From the NCBI RefSeq assembly GCF_018873765.1, contig NC_057916.1, forward strand, positions 12,257,501 to 12,321,500: DNA of 64,000 bases. The letters run 5' to 3'. Positions 33,107 through 46,206 of this stretch are shown one piece after another. The notes below the pieces were generated by a model. That model was given only the letters and a program-made list of their open reading frames with translations, did no database searches and had not been told where the DNA came from. The stretch is from Telopea speciosissima (lineage: Eukaryota > Streptophyta > Magnoliopsida > Proteales > Proteaceae). How positions within the stretch are numbered: the first letter of the stretch is position 1; each line of letters begins with the position of its first letter. A program made the translations under genes and the position numbers.

Positions 33107-35593
33107 TTGATCAAAAGTGGGCCGAGTTTTGGTACCAACACCTCCTAAACAAATGTTATATTAAACCTAAAACTATTGTTCACACGCCTTGTGTTTTCTT
33201 CACGAAAACCCTCTAATTCAACACGTGGCGAGATTTGACTGAAGAAGCTCTGCCAAGTGGTTTCTTCAGTAAATTGCCTTCTTCAAAGATATTCAGTTAT
33301 TTTATCCAGAGTTAAATGGAATTAGGTGTGGGTGTTGTTTATCTACTGTGGACCAAGGTGGGCCGTGCATGCCCTAGGCCACATGCAAACAGAAGAGAAG
33401 TGTGAAGTTTGAACTTTGAAAAGAAATAAAGAGTCCACATTAGTTTTTCTCTTTTCGGTTCCAAACATTGATGGGCTTCAAACTCAATCCTCATGGCCAG
33501 TGGGCCCATCCCACCGGCATGTAATATGATGATCCTTGTCCGATGGTCATTCAGATCGTGAATGTGAATTGGATCCCAATCCAACGGTCCTGAGAGTTGG
33601 TTTATAGATTTTCAGGCAGAAGCGGAAAAAGATCAAGGTGGTCATGTAGTTGACTAATTGTAGATAAGTAGATACTTAGGTAGTTGACAATGTAGCTGGG
33701 CCAACACGTACCAAATTTCGAGCTAACAAACAAACAAACAAGAGCAAAAGGTCAATGGTCAAACAGGGAGGGCCATGTGTATACATGGGAAAAAGTTTCC
33801 CATGACGTGCTATTCCCTTCTACAACTTTATTACATGGTGTTTATTTTTATTTTTTTCTCTCTCCTGTACTGACAATACGTGGGTCTAATGTGAAGGATG
33901 ATATCTTTCTTCATGTCATTATTGATGTGGCGTGGGAAATTTTCTCACACTGACATCATGGAAAACCCTCTCTTCTAGGTAAAAAGAAATCTACCTGATT
34001 GTGTGACTCATGCGCCCATACAAAGGGGCACGCACGCAAAAGAATAGTCCTGCCTCCATGAAATAATAATCGCATTATTTGCATCTATGTTGATGTCTTT
34101 GCATTTGCCTCGTTGGCCCTCACAATGGTACAAGTGTTACACAATCATACTGAGATCTCTTGCCCATGCATATATGGGGGAAGGAAGGATCGTTATGACG
34201 CCAGATTGTAGTTTTCCACCAATGAGGAGATGGAAAATCAAATCGTCTAATAGATAATGAGTAACTGTGTGAAGTCCAATGGTAGGATTGATGTGAGAGG
34301 ATGTACACAAAGAATTTGCACAGTGACCTCATTGGTCCATCTCTTTACCATTGGGGAGGGGATTGGGTCCTCTATAGCGTGGCATGGCGTATAGTGCATC
34401 ATCTGATAGCCTTGCATGTTCAGACACGCAGCTCAACACATAAGTGGGGTGTTGGGTTGGGTGCCCAAGCATGCAGGGCCATCAAATGTACATGCCATGT
34501 CACGCTACACAGGAGCCCCATCCTTGGGGAAGGTCTCCTAGCACGCACTCACACTAGCTCTCCCCCTCATGAAATGACCCCACTACTCCCAATATACGAA
34601 ACCATTTCATAGCTTATAGCTTGCTCAGAGAACCGCCTCCCTATATATATATAATATAAGAGTAAGCTTCGCACTTAGCCTTTTTGTTCATCTAGGTGCC
34701 TTTGGGTAGGAGATGTTGCTGTTGTCTGGGGTTCTCGTATGAGGATACCGCTAGGACGAGGGGTGGGAAGTAAGCCTTGGGTGGCCGTTTTCTTGTGAGT
34801 GCGATGTGGTATCACAGACGCTTTACCTTTTCCTTTACCTTTATCGGGAGGACGAGGCGGATTCATCTCTACTAAGGTATCCTTTGTAAAGCCCTAGCAA
34901 TTCAAACTTCTTAGAAACTCTATTGTAACAGTATAATCACATGTTAGATAACTTAACCCTAATTTTTGAGGTTTCGGATACCAAGTATTCCATCTGATGT
35001 GTGACCAGTTTAGGTAAACCAGTGAGATGAAATGATCTCACACTTGTTTCTGAGGTAACCGAAACCCACTTCCAGTAACATCATCTCTTACAAAGCTAAA
35101 CCCTTACTGTAACATCTTCTTGAGGAAGTTAGGCTAAGTTTGATTTAATTTCATGGTCAGGAATGGGAGTTTGGCATTGTTTGTGGGAAACTTTTAGACC
35201 GTTTCAGCTTTCGATAAAGCATGCATTAACCAACGAAGGAATACTTTACTTGGAAGACTCTAAGGTTCAGATACTTTTTTTTTTTAAATAAAACTCTAAG
35301 GTTCAGATACGTGCCTTTCCTATTCCTTCCTTGAGCTGTGGCTAATCCCCATGTGAAATCCACATGTGAATATGCCGACTTTAGAGAGACTATATTGTCT
35401 CACTATCTTATGGAAGAAGGTGGATATGCGATTATGGTGTATGCATATTGTCTCAAGGGTTTCTCTTTTTCTTTCCTTTCTCTCTCATCATTTAATGATG
35501 TAGACTCTCTTGTATATGAATCGACATCTGTTAAAAACACTTTAATGCGTGTATGATATCAATATCATGAGGTAGTGTGTCGATGGGAAAGAA

Positions 35594-35791
35594 AAAATCC
35601 TCCGCAATGCGCTAATCTTGTCGTGCACTACAATGTGGGCCAGAGAGCTCGACACGTGAAAGTTGTGATATCCAACGGTGCTAAGCTTAAGAAGATTTTT
35701 TTATAAAAAAACTGTATTGCATTGAACTCACACTGTTGGATGAAGTTTCTTCCACGTGTCGAGCTCTCAAGCCCGCATTGCAGAGGATTTT
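35594..35791. mobile_element. Fold-back MITE, ~198 bp
   Basis: Left AAAATCCTCCGCAATGCG and GAGAGCTCGACACGTG pair with right CACGTGTCGAGCTCTC and GCATTGCAGAGGATTTT. The left arm has about 25 extra bases. No clear target duplication. Confidence 0.7.
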
Positions 35792-36172
35792 AATCCGTGT
35801 CAATCTCTCTTCTTAATCTTCCTTATTTTTTGACAAATTTTTTTTGTCATCCAGGATAAAAATAAAGTCTTGTCAAGCTATCCTTGAAAACGAAGAAAAA
35901 CTTTTTAAAAACAAATTCCAAAAACAGACACTTAAATCAATTATTATCTCATCAAGAATTTTGTCTTATTATATATTTCTTTTTTGGCTTTGAGACATAT
36001 TCAGTCACTCCTCATCCATGGTAACCTAGGTGATCAAATTCTATGATTGGACTCTTGGAAGAGTGAGTCTCACTATTATTTAACTCAAAGCTAGTCCTAT
36101 TAATAAAGGTCCAAAATATCCTTCCTTGGTAGAATCAGAAAGTCATTTCCCAGGTGTATAATGTAAAACTCA

Positions 36173-36285
36173 AGTTGTGTTTAATATGCATTCTAGGTCA
36201 ATTTTGCATTCTCGGATGATAAAATATAGTTGTTTTTATTGTCCAAGAATATAAAATCGACCTAGAATGCATACCAAACACAGCC
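36173..36285. mobile_element. PIF/Harbinger (Tourist-like) MITE, 113 bp
   Basis: The left end AGTTGTGTTTAATATGCATT and right end (complement) GGCTGTGTTTGGTATGCATT are followed by a shared CTAGGTC, an inverted repeat of about 27 bp. Flanked by 3-bp TCA at 36170-36172 and 36286-36288. 3-bp duplications and xxCxGTGTTTGG-type ends fit Tourist MITEs. Confidence 0.65.
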
Positions 36286-37857
36286 TCAATCTATCATGTC
36301 TATTTTCTGGGGTTTTGAGCCCGACCCATGATCCCATGTGACATGTTCATATCTGGTGAAGTGATTTCAAAGTTGTTTCCGGTAGGAAACATCTTATCCA
36401 CTCCCCCCCCCCCCCCCCCCAAAAAAAAAAAAAAATCATCTCCTAACAAATTTTCCATCCAATATAGTTACTTTCTAATCCTACCTACCTCTTTTATCTC
36501 TCTCCTAGTGACATAAACTCAAAGCTTCACTAGGAAGTGAGACTATGTTTGGTTAGATGGTGAGGAGTTGGGCTTCTTCTTCTTCTTCTTTTTTTTTTTT
36601 TTTTTTTGTGTGTGAGGGGGGTGGTTGGCATTCCTTTCTAGAGTTTCTCTTCTACAGTTTCCTATCATGACATCTTATTGTTTATATACTTCAGAGAATC
36701 ATTTATTTGGGTACCCAAATATATAAATCCATAGTACATTATAATGGCAATGGTAGTTACACATATTAAAGGAGAAATTTCACCTTCTGAAACAAATATA
36801 AAAGGTGAGATGAATGAAAGGTTTAGATTCTATGGGTTTTTTTTTTCCAGCCCATCCCATTAAGATTACTCCAACTAAAGAAAGATTCTATGGGGTTTTT
36901 CCAGCCCATCTCATTAAAATTATCCATCTAAAGAAAGATTCTAGTGTAGTAAAGGAAAAAGTTGTAATGGGTAAGAAAATCAGGATTCAGGAATTACTTG
37001 TGAGGGGCATGGTATGGCAAGGGTGGCAATGGAAGGGTATCGGATTCGGGATCGGTCACCCCAGAATCCGATACAGGATCATAAACAGATCAATGTATCG
37101 GCATGGTATTAAACGATTTTACCCCTGATTTTCTTTTAAAAAAATGATTTTTTAACCTTTTACCTCTGGTCCATACCGTTACATTGATACGGGTCAGGAA
37201 TTGATATCGGTATCAGCCTATACCGAATCCCTAACCAATACCTAAAACCATGTGATTGAGAGATATGGAGAGTGAGAGGTTAATTAAGCATTAAGCAAAC
37301 AAGAAACGTATCATACCATACGCGTGGGCATTAGTTAGTTAGTAAGTATAATAAGGCATCATCTTATTCTTATTTTCAAAATAATTCAAAATAATATGAG
37401 ATTTACATATAGATATTATATATGATAGTTAGGTACATATAGCCTAATATAGGAATGTCAAGGTATGAACTGCACCGGTTAAACCGACCGATTAAAACCA
37501 AAACTGATTCGACCGATTAGTAAATGGCTTGATTTTGGGCCTAGCCAGATTATTATTTGGTCGGAGTCAGCTCTTGATAGAAAGTAGACCGGCGGGTGGG
37601 TCGACTAAAGCAAACTAAAACTGGTAACCAACCGTGTATGCCCGATCCGCCCATTTATAGTTTGAACAGCCCAGCCCGTTTATAGCCCAATTAGCTTGAT
37701 TAGTACAATTAGATTGATTAGCTTGAGTCCCATTATAAACCGCGAGTTACAGAATACCAAAATTACCAATAGATCTGTGCCTGGTCTATGAGGCCCGATT
37801 AGCTAAATTGATGGAGGCTGATTAGGCCCGACCCTAGATATGCGTGCCCCCTACACT

Positions 37858-38054
37858 GAGAGAGAGAGAGAGAGAGAGAGAGAAGGATTTTTATCATCTC
37901 AAGTGTGGTGCACTGCCCGTGCACTACATCTGAGAATCCAACGGTTAAAACATGGCCAGAGACATTTTTTTATCTTCTCAAGTGTTCGGTGTACGGTTGG
38001 ATTCTCAAGTGAGGTGCATTGCATTTGAGAGGATAAAAATCGAGAGAGAGAGAG
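37858..38054. mobile_element. Fold-back MITE inserted in a GA microsatellite
   Basis: The fold-back element occupies about 37885-38041: GGATTTTTATCATCTCAAG on the left pairs with TTTGAGAGGATAAAAATC on the right, and inner ATCCAACGGT/ACGGTTGGAT also pair. It is bounded on both sides by GA runs (37858-37883 and 38042-38054), so it appears to have split one microsatellite. Confidence 0.65.
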
Positions 38055-38714
38055 GATAGGCAAATTGATGTAAATCGATTTCCTACCCATTGGATTGGAA
38101 TACAAGTCAGACTTACACCGATTACTTCGTGAATTGATGCAAATACCCTTCGATTACATATCCAACCAGTAATTCAATGAAGGGGCAAATAACACCTGTC
38201 CATATTAACCCCAAGGAGCAGTGCAGTTGGCAAGGGACGAGGCCTAAGGAAGCTGAAGGTCTAACTCCGCCTCCCTCCTTGGGATGTTTTAGTAAAATTA
38301 TCAAAATACCATCAAATGGAGATAAATATAGAATATAAAATGACAACTTTTGTAATTTTAGCAACTTAGCTACATACTCTATTCATTTTAAGCTTAAATT
38401 GTACCAATGAGATGTTTGCCTAGACCCTAATCCTCTATCCCATGGACTAACTAACTCATATATTGTCGTGTAGTAAATAGTGAAATGTTATTTACCAAAA
38501 AAAAATAGTGAAATGTTATACTTCACTAGGAAAAGTGACATGGAAGAAAACTCTTATTAAAAGGTACATATTTTTTGAATAAGAATATGAAGTCACAGGA
38601 TTTAACCTTATTTAAAAGTAAATAAAAGGACAAAGAAAATCTAGAATAAATTATTTTTTTTCCACCAATTTGGTTACAATAAATTCCAAGTTTTGTAATT
38701 TATTTTGTCGTCTC

Positions 38715-40690
38715 ACACTCTAACTAACTAAGAGTAGTATCATGTTCAGTAAAAACACACCGGCAGGGATAAAAAGGGAAATTTGTGCTACTCTTGATAT
38801 AAAGGAGATGGGGTTAAATTCCAAATACTTGGGCACTACTTTATTCCCAGTTCGCTCTAAAATCTCAACCCTTTCCCCTATTATGTCTTGAATCCATGCC
38901 AAACTATCATCTTGGAAGGCAAACTTCCTCTCCCAAGCGAGGAGAGTGACACTCATTAAGGCCGTGCTCCATTCCATCCTCGTGTACCATATGTCTTGTT
39001 TTCTTTTCCCTAAATCACTTTGTACTAAATTGGATGCTATCTGCTCCAACTTTTGGTATACGGGGACACCTGCTAAAAAGCATTTATCTCTCATTGCTTA
39101 GGACTCAATTTGTAAACCCAAGGAGTTGGGGGGATTGGGTCTCCGTACCCATTGGAACCATAATCGGGCATTGATCATAAAACTTGGTTGGCGTCTTCTT
39201 AATGAGCCCAATTCACTGTGGGCTCAGGTCCTAAAAAATAAATACTTTGCTAATCAGTCGCTACTTGACCCTTTAATCACTTTCAAACAGGGGTCGTGGA
39301 CTTGGAACAGTATCCGCACCATACTCCCCCATTTGAGGAAAATGATCCGTTGGAAAATTGGTACTGGTTCAACCGTCCTTCTTTGGGAAGAACCTTGGAT
39401 TCCTACTACTGATTTCACTTCACTTAATCAGGTTATCCAACCTAACCCTCTTTTCTAGACTATGCATGAACTCCTTATTGGTAGGGAATGGAACATACCT
39501 CTGCTTGCCGTCCTGTTCCCTCCCCCAATTTGCTCACAGATCCTATCCAACCAACTTTCCACCAACCCTTTCACTGATTGCCTACACTCTCATCTGTCCA
39601 AGTCGGGGAAATTAACAACAAAGAGAGTTGCTGCTGCTTTAGCTCACCACTCTCACCTTGCCCCTACTACCTTGCCCAATACCTTTTGGAGGCAGTTGTG
39701 GAAGCTCCAGATTCCACCAAAATTTATCATTTTTACCTGAAAGTTGCTGCATGATGGTATACCTACACGGTCCAAGCTTTTCGGGGCAGATCAGTCTACT
39801 AATCGATGCCCCTTTTGCTTGGCTGCTCTAGAAACAACCTGGCATCTTTTCTTTTCCTGTGACATAACTAAAAGGATATGGGCTGCTGGTCCCTTGGGCC
39901 TACGCACAAAAGGAATTGCTGGATCTACCCCCATCAATGCACTTCATAATCTATTCCACAGTTGCATCTCAATGACCATTAATCCACGCACCACCTTAAG
40001 CATTATCTGTATTACTTTATATTTTATTTGGATCCACAGGAATCAGATAATCTTTGGCACCAAATCCTTGAACCCTCACAATATCATCAATAATATTATC
40101 CGCTGGGTTAATGACCTAAATCTCTTTTCCTTTGAGACAAATGATTCCCTCTAGACTCAATCTATCCTACATTCCTCCAACATCCAACTTCGCTCCAAAG
40201 CAGACTATTTGCGGCTAGGAACTCAAACTGTTATTATATCTTATGGTAGTTTCGGCCCCATAACCAATGCTGGGGGATGGGGTTTTTTGGTTATTCATAA
40301 CAGCAACTTCTATGCTTTTTCTGTACATTATGGTTATGTAGGGTCAGCCCAAGAGGCCGAGTTGCGGGGACTCAATGCAGGGCTCCAAAGGACACTTCCA
40401 CTGGACTGCGAGGAAATGATTGTGTGGACTGATTCCCAGGAGGTGACAGATTGGCTCGAGAAACCGATGGATCATCCCTGACCGTACCATCTTTACACCT
40501 GGTTATTTGATATCTCCCATCTTATTTTCTCCCAACGGTCTGTAAAGATTATAAAACAACCTAGATCTTATATTACTCCAGTTGATAGACTATCTAAGCA
40601 TGCTACACTGAATAGTTTCTCCTTTGATGACTGTTAATATAAGTATTATGTTTAATGAATGAACTTACATTTTCTTCACCAAAAGAAAAA
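38715..40690 (+). mobile_element. LINE (L1-like) 3' half, degenerate, 5'-truncated
   Basis: Plus-strand frames give, in order, the C-terminal part of reverse transcriptase (SKNTPAGIKREICATLDIKE, then about 39126-39458 LGGLGLRTHWNHNRALIIKLGWRL and WKIGTGSTVLLWEEPWIP), the zf-RVT region (39462-40154; KLLHDGIPTRSKLF, then CPFCLAALETTWHLFFSCD with Cys/His spacing of that domain) and an RNase H domain (40209-40481; YGSFGPITNAGGWGFLV, then EAELRGLNAGL, then VWTDSQEV). Stops and shifts interrupt it several times. It ends in an A-rich tail about 120 bp before the MTP1 leader. The minus-strand open frame at 38720-39094 is its antisense shadow. Confidence 0.85.
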
Positions 40691-40817
40691 AACAAAAAAC
40701 ATATCAAGACGTGGAAGAATTAAATCCCGTCCATAGACTCTATACGAATGTTCCAGTCTATAAAACCTAAGCGTTAAAGGAGAATCGTCCAAAAAAACTT
40801 AATGGGCAATAAATAAA

Positions 40818-41115
40818 GTGCTGCGAAGGGTAGAAGAGAGAGAGAGAGAGAATCTTCGGCGTCGGACTCGAAAAGGAAAGTCGGAATCCATTGGTCGTTT
40901 CGGAGAGAGAATAGGCGGAACGGTGGAGACTGTGGAGGATCTCCTCACATTCTCACCATTTTGTTCTTCACCGAAAGAGAAGAGAGAGAGAGAGAGAACT
41001 GAAGAGGGATGATTGTTTATTGATTCTTTCTTTAAGAATGTCGTCTGTCAGAATGATTACTGCTCTTTGAATCTGATCCTATTTCTTAATTCCAACTCTC
41101 TTTTCACTTTCTCAG
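40818..41115 (+). promoter_or_regulatory. Predicted MTP1 5' leader exon, GA-rich, with two small upstream ORFs
   Basis: GA-rich transcribed-looking sequence with two (GA)n runs ends CTTTCTCAG|GTATGT at 41115, a good donor. The next suitable acceptor in front of the coding sequence is TTTCAG at 46206, giving a 5.1-kb leader intron; further untranslated exons are possible. Two short upstream ORFs lie in the leader: 41009-41023 (ATG to TGA, 4 codons) and 41038-41070 (10 codons then TGA). An AT-rich AATAAATAAA at about 40808 may be the TATA region. No transcript evidence is available. Confidence 0.55.
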
Positions 41116-41685
41116 GTATGTTCTTTTGATCCTTCCTTTTTCTCGAATTCCCTCTTTTTTGGGGTTTATTGATTTTTTATTTGGGGAAATATGAAGCCGC
41201 CGATCTTCTGTTTATCATCCACATGCGGAAGCATGATTGTGATCATCAATCTTGTTTTTTATTCTCTCCTGTTTGCTTCATGTTATTGTTGGTCTGCTGA
41301 TCGATCAATCTTAACTTCCTGTAATCCGTAATTTCTCTTTCTGTTTTGTGTTTATATATATATATATAGGATGAAATTTTTATTTAATTGGTTGTCTTTG
41401 ATCGTTACGATGGATTCGGTAGATGAATGCTTGTTTTGTATACCTGGGGCTTTCGTAGTTTATGTTCTTTATTATTCAGATTCTGCTGTGTCATGTTTGT
41501 CCCAGTTTAAGTAATTCTTATCTGTGTATAGTAATCACGATTGATGTAAGGTTGGTTGGCTTGGATGATAAAATTAGGTATAGTGACTGACTTGTATCAA
41601 AGAACCAGATCTTTACCCCTTCACAGTATTCTAATAAGTAGTCCACACTCCACAGGGATTATCTAACATTTCGCATACTGGTTAA

Positions 41686-42060
41686 TACTGAGTTTGGTTG
41701 CTTTCCCCTCACAATGTGGGATAGGAACAGTAAGAAAAAAAGCTTTGCAATTTTGGTTGCATAGGTGAGAGAAAATCCTTGAAAAAGTAACTTCTTTTGG
41801 GAGAAAGGTTATCTCTAGTTTTGGAAGAGAGAACAAAAGCAGGGAAAAGATATTTGGGAGAAAATTGGTCGTATCTGGCTTTTCCTTTACCCCTCATAAA
41901 GTGGGGAATAACTCACTAGCTAACTGTGGTTCTTGGACAACCAAACAACAATGATGGGATTATGAGTATATTTTCTCTTGATTTTCTCAGTACAACTGAA
42001 CAATAGATGGAGGAACTTTTCTTTTCCATCTCTGTTCCAAGAAAAGAACCAAACACAGCC
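41686..42060. mobile_element. PIF/Harbinger (Tourist-like) element, 375 bp
   Basis: The ends TACTGAGTTTGGTTGCTTTC and (complement) GGCTGTGTTTGGTTCTTTTC are imperfect inverted repeats. Flanked by TAA at 41683-41685 and 42061-42063, the favoured PIF/Harbinger target duplication. No coding sequence. Confidence 0.65.
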
Positions 42061-43678
42061 TAAGTTGCTTATCTTTAACTGGACAATTTTGTTAAACCAA
42101 TTGGCTATCTATTCGATAACATCCTAAATATACAAGGAGTATATCGATGAAATAAGGTGGTGGTGGGTAGTTACTTCTGGATAGTTTAAGCGATGCATCA
42201 GTCAGAAAACTCTGGTGATGTGAACCATCTTCTGGTTCAATAACTACCCAAGCACTGTTTTAGACATGTTATACCCTTCCATAAAAAAATTAAACTATAT
42301 CACAGGTATGAAGAGAGCCAGTCTAGTGGTATGTTTGACTATAGGATGTTAGGTGGTCAGATCTAATATCCATCACATGGTAAATCAGTTAAGGCCCAAA
42401 TTTTGTGTACAAGTAGATCCTATGGCACCTTGATTACCTGTCAAATTTGAATTCAATCAGAGATGGCAGTGTAAAGCTATGAAGATTCATTCCATTTTGA
42501 AAAAAACTAATGGATGGCTAAAAATACAAGGGAAAGTTGCCAATATATGGGGGTAAATAATTGAGTTTCTGTGAAAGCTGGCATGGTCAATCTAGACCGT
42601 GCTCTTTCCTATTCAATGGTTGGATTTGCGATATCAGTATTCCATGTGACACATTAGGTGGTCATTATATGGAAGCTTCCATGAGTGGACCAACAAGAAG
42701 AAACTTTACCCAGGTATGACTTATATTAGGAAGATATTTCAGTATTTGATATTTGATGATCTTTGCAGATGCCTCTTATGCTCCTTCTCTGTTATTTCAT
42801 CTTATTCTTGTCACTTAATTGATTCTTTAATCCATAGCTCAGGTGATGTGTTTTGTGGTCTTCAGTTCAAAAGTCTGGTTAATATGTTCCTGTTGTTATC
42901 TTTCCGAAACAAACTGGACTTGGTATACATTTTTTTATATATTGCTTCAAAATGACTAAGCATCTTATGTCATAACTCCAGTATAGCAAACCTTTGCATT
43001 TCAGGGCATCTTTTCTGTTTGAATGCTTTGTGACAAAGGATTGGCACTGAATCAATTTTTTGTCTCAGTGTTACATGAGGTTAGCATAAGCATGTACCAC
43101 TAATCGCCACTGCCTGGAAAAATTTTAGTACCACAATTCTTCTTTTTAGGTTACTTCTGACCATCTGAGGTGCAGTCTATTTCTGAAATTATTGTAGGAA
43201 GTTTAAAACCATTTATAGATATTGACAACATCATGATTAGAATTATTAACTTACTTCGAATTTCAGCATGTCAATTTCCAGGTTCTCCTATAAATTTTGT
43301 GTCCCTGTCTTTTGCATGCTGTCCATGTTGACATATTTGTACTTTGGGATGGCTCAAGTTGTTAGGCCAACATTCCTTTGATTGAATAAGAGGCAACGAC
43401 ATGAGCTTAATTTCGGAAGGACAAAAAATAAGGTCATTGAATCATCATCTCCCTGATATATAAGGGAAAGTTGTCACTTTGTTTTCCTATATTTAGAATT
43501 TTTTTAAAATAACTTTATTAGGATGACAGTGCTTATTATGTTTCGCTCCTCCCTTCCCCAAAGAAAATCTCCTGCACTACATATTACTCTTCCACTCAGG
43601 TAAGGAACTCTATTAGATCTTTTCCCTCCCTCCGTACTGAATCTGCAAGCATAACTGTCACCTTTTGATCAGTTTCAA

Positions 43679-44012
43679 CCAAACTTGGGTTCCACAATCA
43701 GAAGGTGAGAGTTTATTGCAGAATGAGGACAGTGAAAAACTAGTACAAAGTTCCTAAACTGCTCTTCCTTTTTATATGTTCTCTCCATTGTACAACACTC
43801 TTCAATCACCTCCCTAACTTGACCATGCCTTATGTTCATTCTACTAAACTTGGGTTCCACAATCAAAAGGTGAGAGTTTATTGCAGAATGAGTACAGTGA
43901 AAAACTAGTACAAAGTTCCTAAACTGCTCTCCCTTTTTTATATGTTCTTTCCATTGCACAATACTCTTCAATCACCTATTCACCTCCCTAACTTGCCCAT
44001 GCCTTATGTTCA
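43679..44012 (-). repeat. Tandem duplication, ~166-bp unit, LTR-like
   Basis: Copies at about 43679-43844 and 43845-44012 share AAACTTGGGTTCCACAATCA, AGTTTATTGCAGAATGAG and AAAACTAGTACAAAGTTCC; the second has a small insertion near 43970. On the minus strand each copy has a TATAAAAAGG box and, about 75 bp on, CAATAAACTCTC, the order of promoter and poly(A) signal in a retrotransposon LTR. Confidence 0.7.
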
Positions 44013-46206
44013 TTGAAACCACAACCAAAATGGTTCCTGCTAAGTCATTACCTTCACCAAAAATCAATCTGATAAAGGAACCTTACTCACTAGGCTTTAT
44101 CCTAACTACTTGGAGTCATCTCCGTAACTCTTATTGTGCAATCCCATTCTATTGCATATTAACTATAGTGATGTTCCTGGATGCCCACTGAAAGTTGACA
44201 CATTCACCCTCTTCTTTTTTCTGTAACATTATATGATGCGTATACAAACAGACTCAATGTTCTAGGTTCCAAAGCTATAAATTTATCGCATAAAAATATT
44301 TAAACTGCACTCAAGAAAAGCATAAGCATGGTTATAATATTTCAAAATTGTTTCTGATTACTACATGTTTATTTTTTGAGAGCAAGTGGGCTTCCAAAAG
44401 AGATACCGTCTCTTTGTGTTAAGAAGAAGAAGCAATGATCAGCAATTTGTCCTTCATGTAATTCCCTCTGGATTTTCTCCTCCCCCACCCCCCTTTCTCT
44501 TTTTGGAGCTTCTTTTTTTCTTTTTATCTTTTTAGGTTGGTATTTTTGCTGGGACCCTTTTAAGGCTTGTCCAAATCCTTTGAACTGAGACACGATGATT
44601 TTCTTATGAGTCCTATGTAAGCAGAGGGGCATAATAATTTGAAGAAGTTAGCAAGCTAGAGTTTTTCTTCAAATCTTGATGAGTCAGTCCAATTGTTTTA
44701 TGATTGCTATGTCTTACTTGTGCCAAATAGATAGTCTCTATCGTTCATGACGGAAATAATGATCTGCCAAAAACTTAAATTTCTTTGCAATCAAGAGTGA
44801 GAGAAAGAGAGAGCCTGCTTTAGAACCATATCCATTAGTTATTGAGGATTAATTGAATCACATCTGAGCCTGTTGATCTTTTGTAATCATGTGAACTTGT
44901 TAATCTGTGGGATTAAATTTTTTTATGCAAACACTGTCATATTTATTTCCTAATAGTTAGTGAACTCCTGAAGATACTTTTTAAAAAATAATAACAAAAC
45001 TTTGCTTTTCTTGTCCTATGGAAGCATTTGAGGGTGATTTCACAGCCAAATTTATCAAGGAAACTTGGTATGTCCAAATCTCTTACACGATCTTCAGTGA
45101 TTGTTATACCTAACTTGGGAATTTCGGCATCACCGGAGAATGTGTATTAGACCCTATGATAATGCTACTCGTTAAGAATTTGGGCTGTATAGCATATGGA
45201 CAATCCTTTGAAAGAACGATGCAAAGAAAATTCTTTTTTTTGGGGGGAATTTGGAGAGAATTCTACAGGCGGACCTTGATTCTGCCATGTGGCAGGTCAG
45301 ACAGGGTGTAATCTTGTGGATAGGTGGACCCAAGGGTCCCCTACTCACATGTCAAATTTCATCGCAATCCAAGTTGGCCAACTGGCAAAATCACATATTT
45401 GCAAGCTAAAAAAATGGGCAGTTTGACAAATACAGGAATGCATGGACATACCTTGGGAGGGGGGGGGGGAGGTATTGACTGAATTTGACTTCTAAAATTG
45501 AGAGACTTGACCAATCCAGTTTACTCCCTCGATATCCTATACTATCATCCTCCACATGGCAAAAATAGGTGGCCTGCTTAGAAACCTCTCCAAGCGGACT
45601 GGCGTAGAAAAACTTTTGCCTTCTCTTAATCTTTGGCAGCTGCAAATCAACAACATCTAGCAGAAGATTCAAAGATTGAACAGCATCTTCAAATTAATTT
45701 TCTTGCAAGATTTCACTAAACTTGGTTTAAGATATGATGCACTCTAATATGCTCAAAATCGATGTTCTCTGTCAGAACTCAGAACCTGAGTCTTTTAGTA
45801 TTGAGCAGCATCCTCACTAGTTTCAGTTATGTCAATTTTTTAAGGACCCGTAGTGCTTTTGTTGCAGAGTTGTCAAGCTGTATTCAATTACCGTCCTTCT
45901 TGTCCCCCCAGTCTACTGTTGGGACAGAACTGCTACAGTCTGATAGTGTTGGTGATATAAACTAAGGTTACCGCTCTCAAGCTTACATCTGAAATCAGGT
46001 GCTGCATATGTACTGTGAGGGTGAAATAAACAGATCCCATTATTGATCACACTGATTTCTGGATATCATGTATAAATGCATGTGAAGATGCATATATTCT
46101 TAATGGGACGTTTTATTTATCTGAGAAGTATTTTGGTGATACATCACTTGGAGACTTCATGTTTATGATTTGTTTCTTCTTTGTGTTGGTTGTCATGAAC
46201 TTTCAG

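Larger units (their letters stand above)
33107..38714. other. Intergenic, no gene recognised; several small transposons
   Basis: Contains fold-back elements (35594, 36173, 37885), a partial hAT family B-like sequence (about 37030-37250) and C/A homopolymers (18 C then 15 A at 36403-36435). A 63-residue open stretch at 34675-34866 (-) beginning MNPPRPPDKGKGKGKAS is low-complexity and may be a Gag scrap. Nothing here looks like an intact gene. Confidence 0.55.
41116..46206 (+). other. Predicted MTP1 leader intron
   Basis: Donor GTATGT at 41116 and acceptor TTTCAG at 46201-46206, directly against the start codon. It holds a Tourist-like MITE (41686-42060), a tandem LTR-like duplication (43679-44012), a poly-G run near 45461 and otherwise unremarkable AT-rich sequence. 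The short open stretches inside (for example 42716-42955 and 45406-45672) have no recognisable family. Confidence 0.5.

Noticed and set aside
38720-39094. 124-residue minus-strand open frame
   Set aside because: Antisense to the LINE reverse transcriptase segment read on the plus strand; no stand-alone family resemblance.
37780-41010. GA-rich runs considered as CRISPR-like or regulatory arrays
   Set aside because: Simple microsatellites without spacer structure, in eukaryotic DNA.
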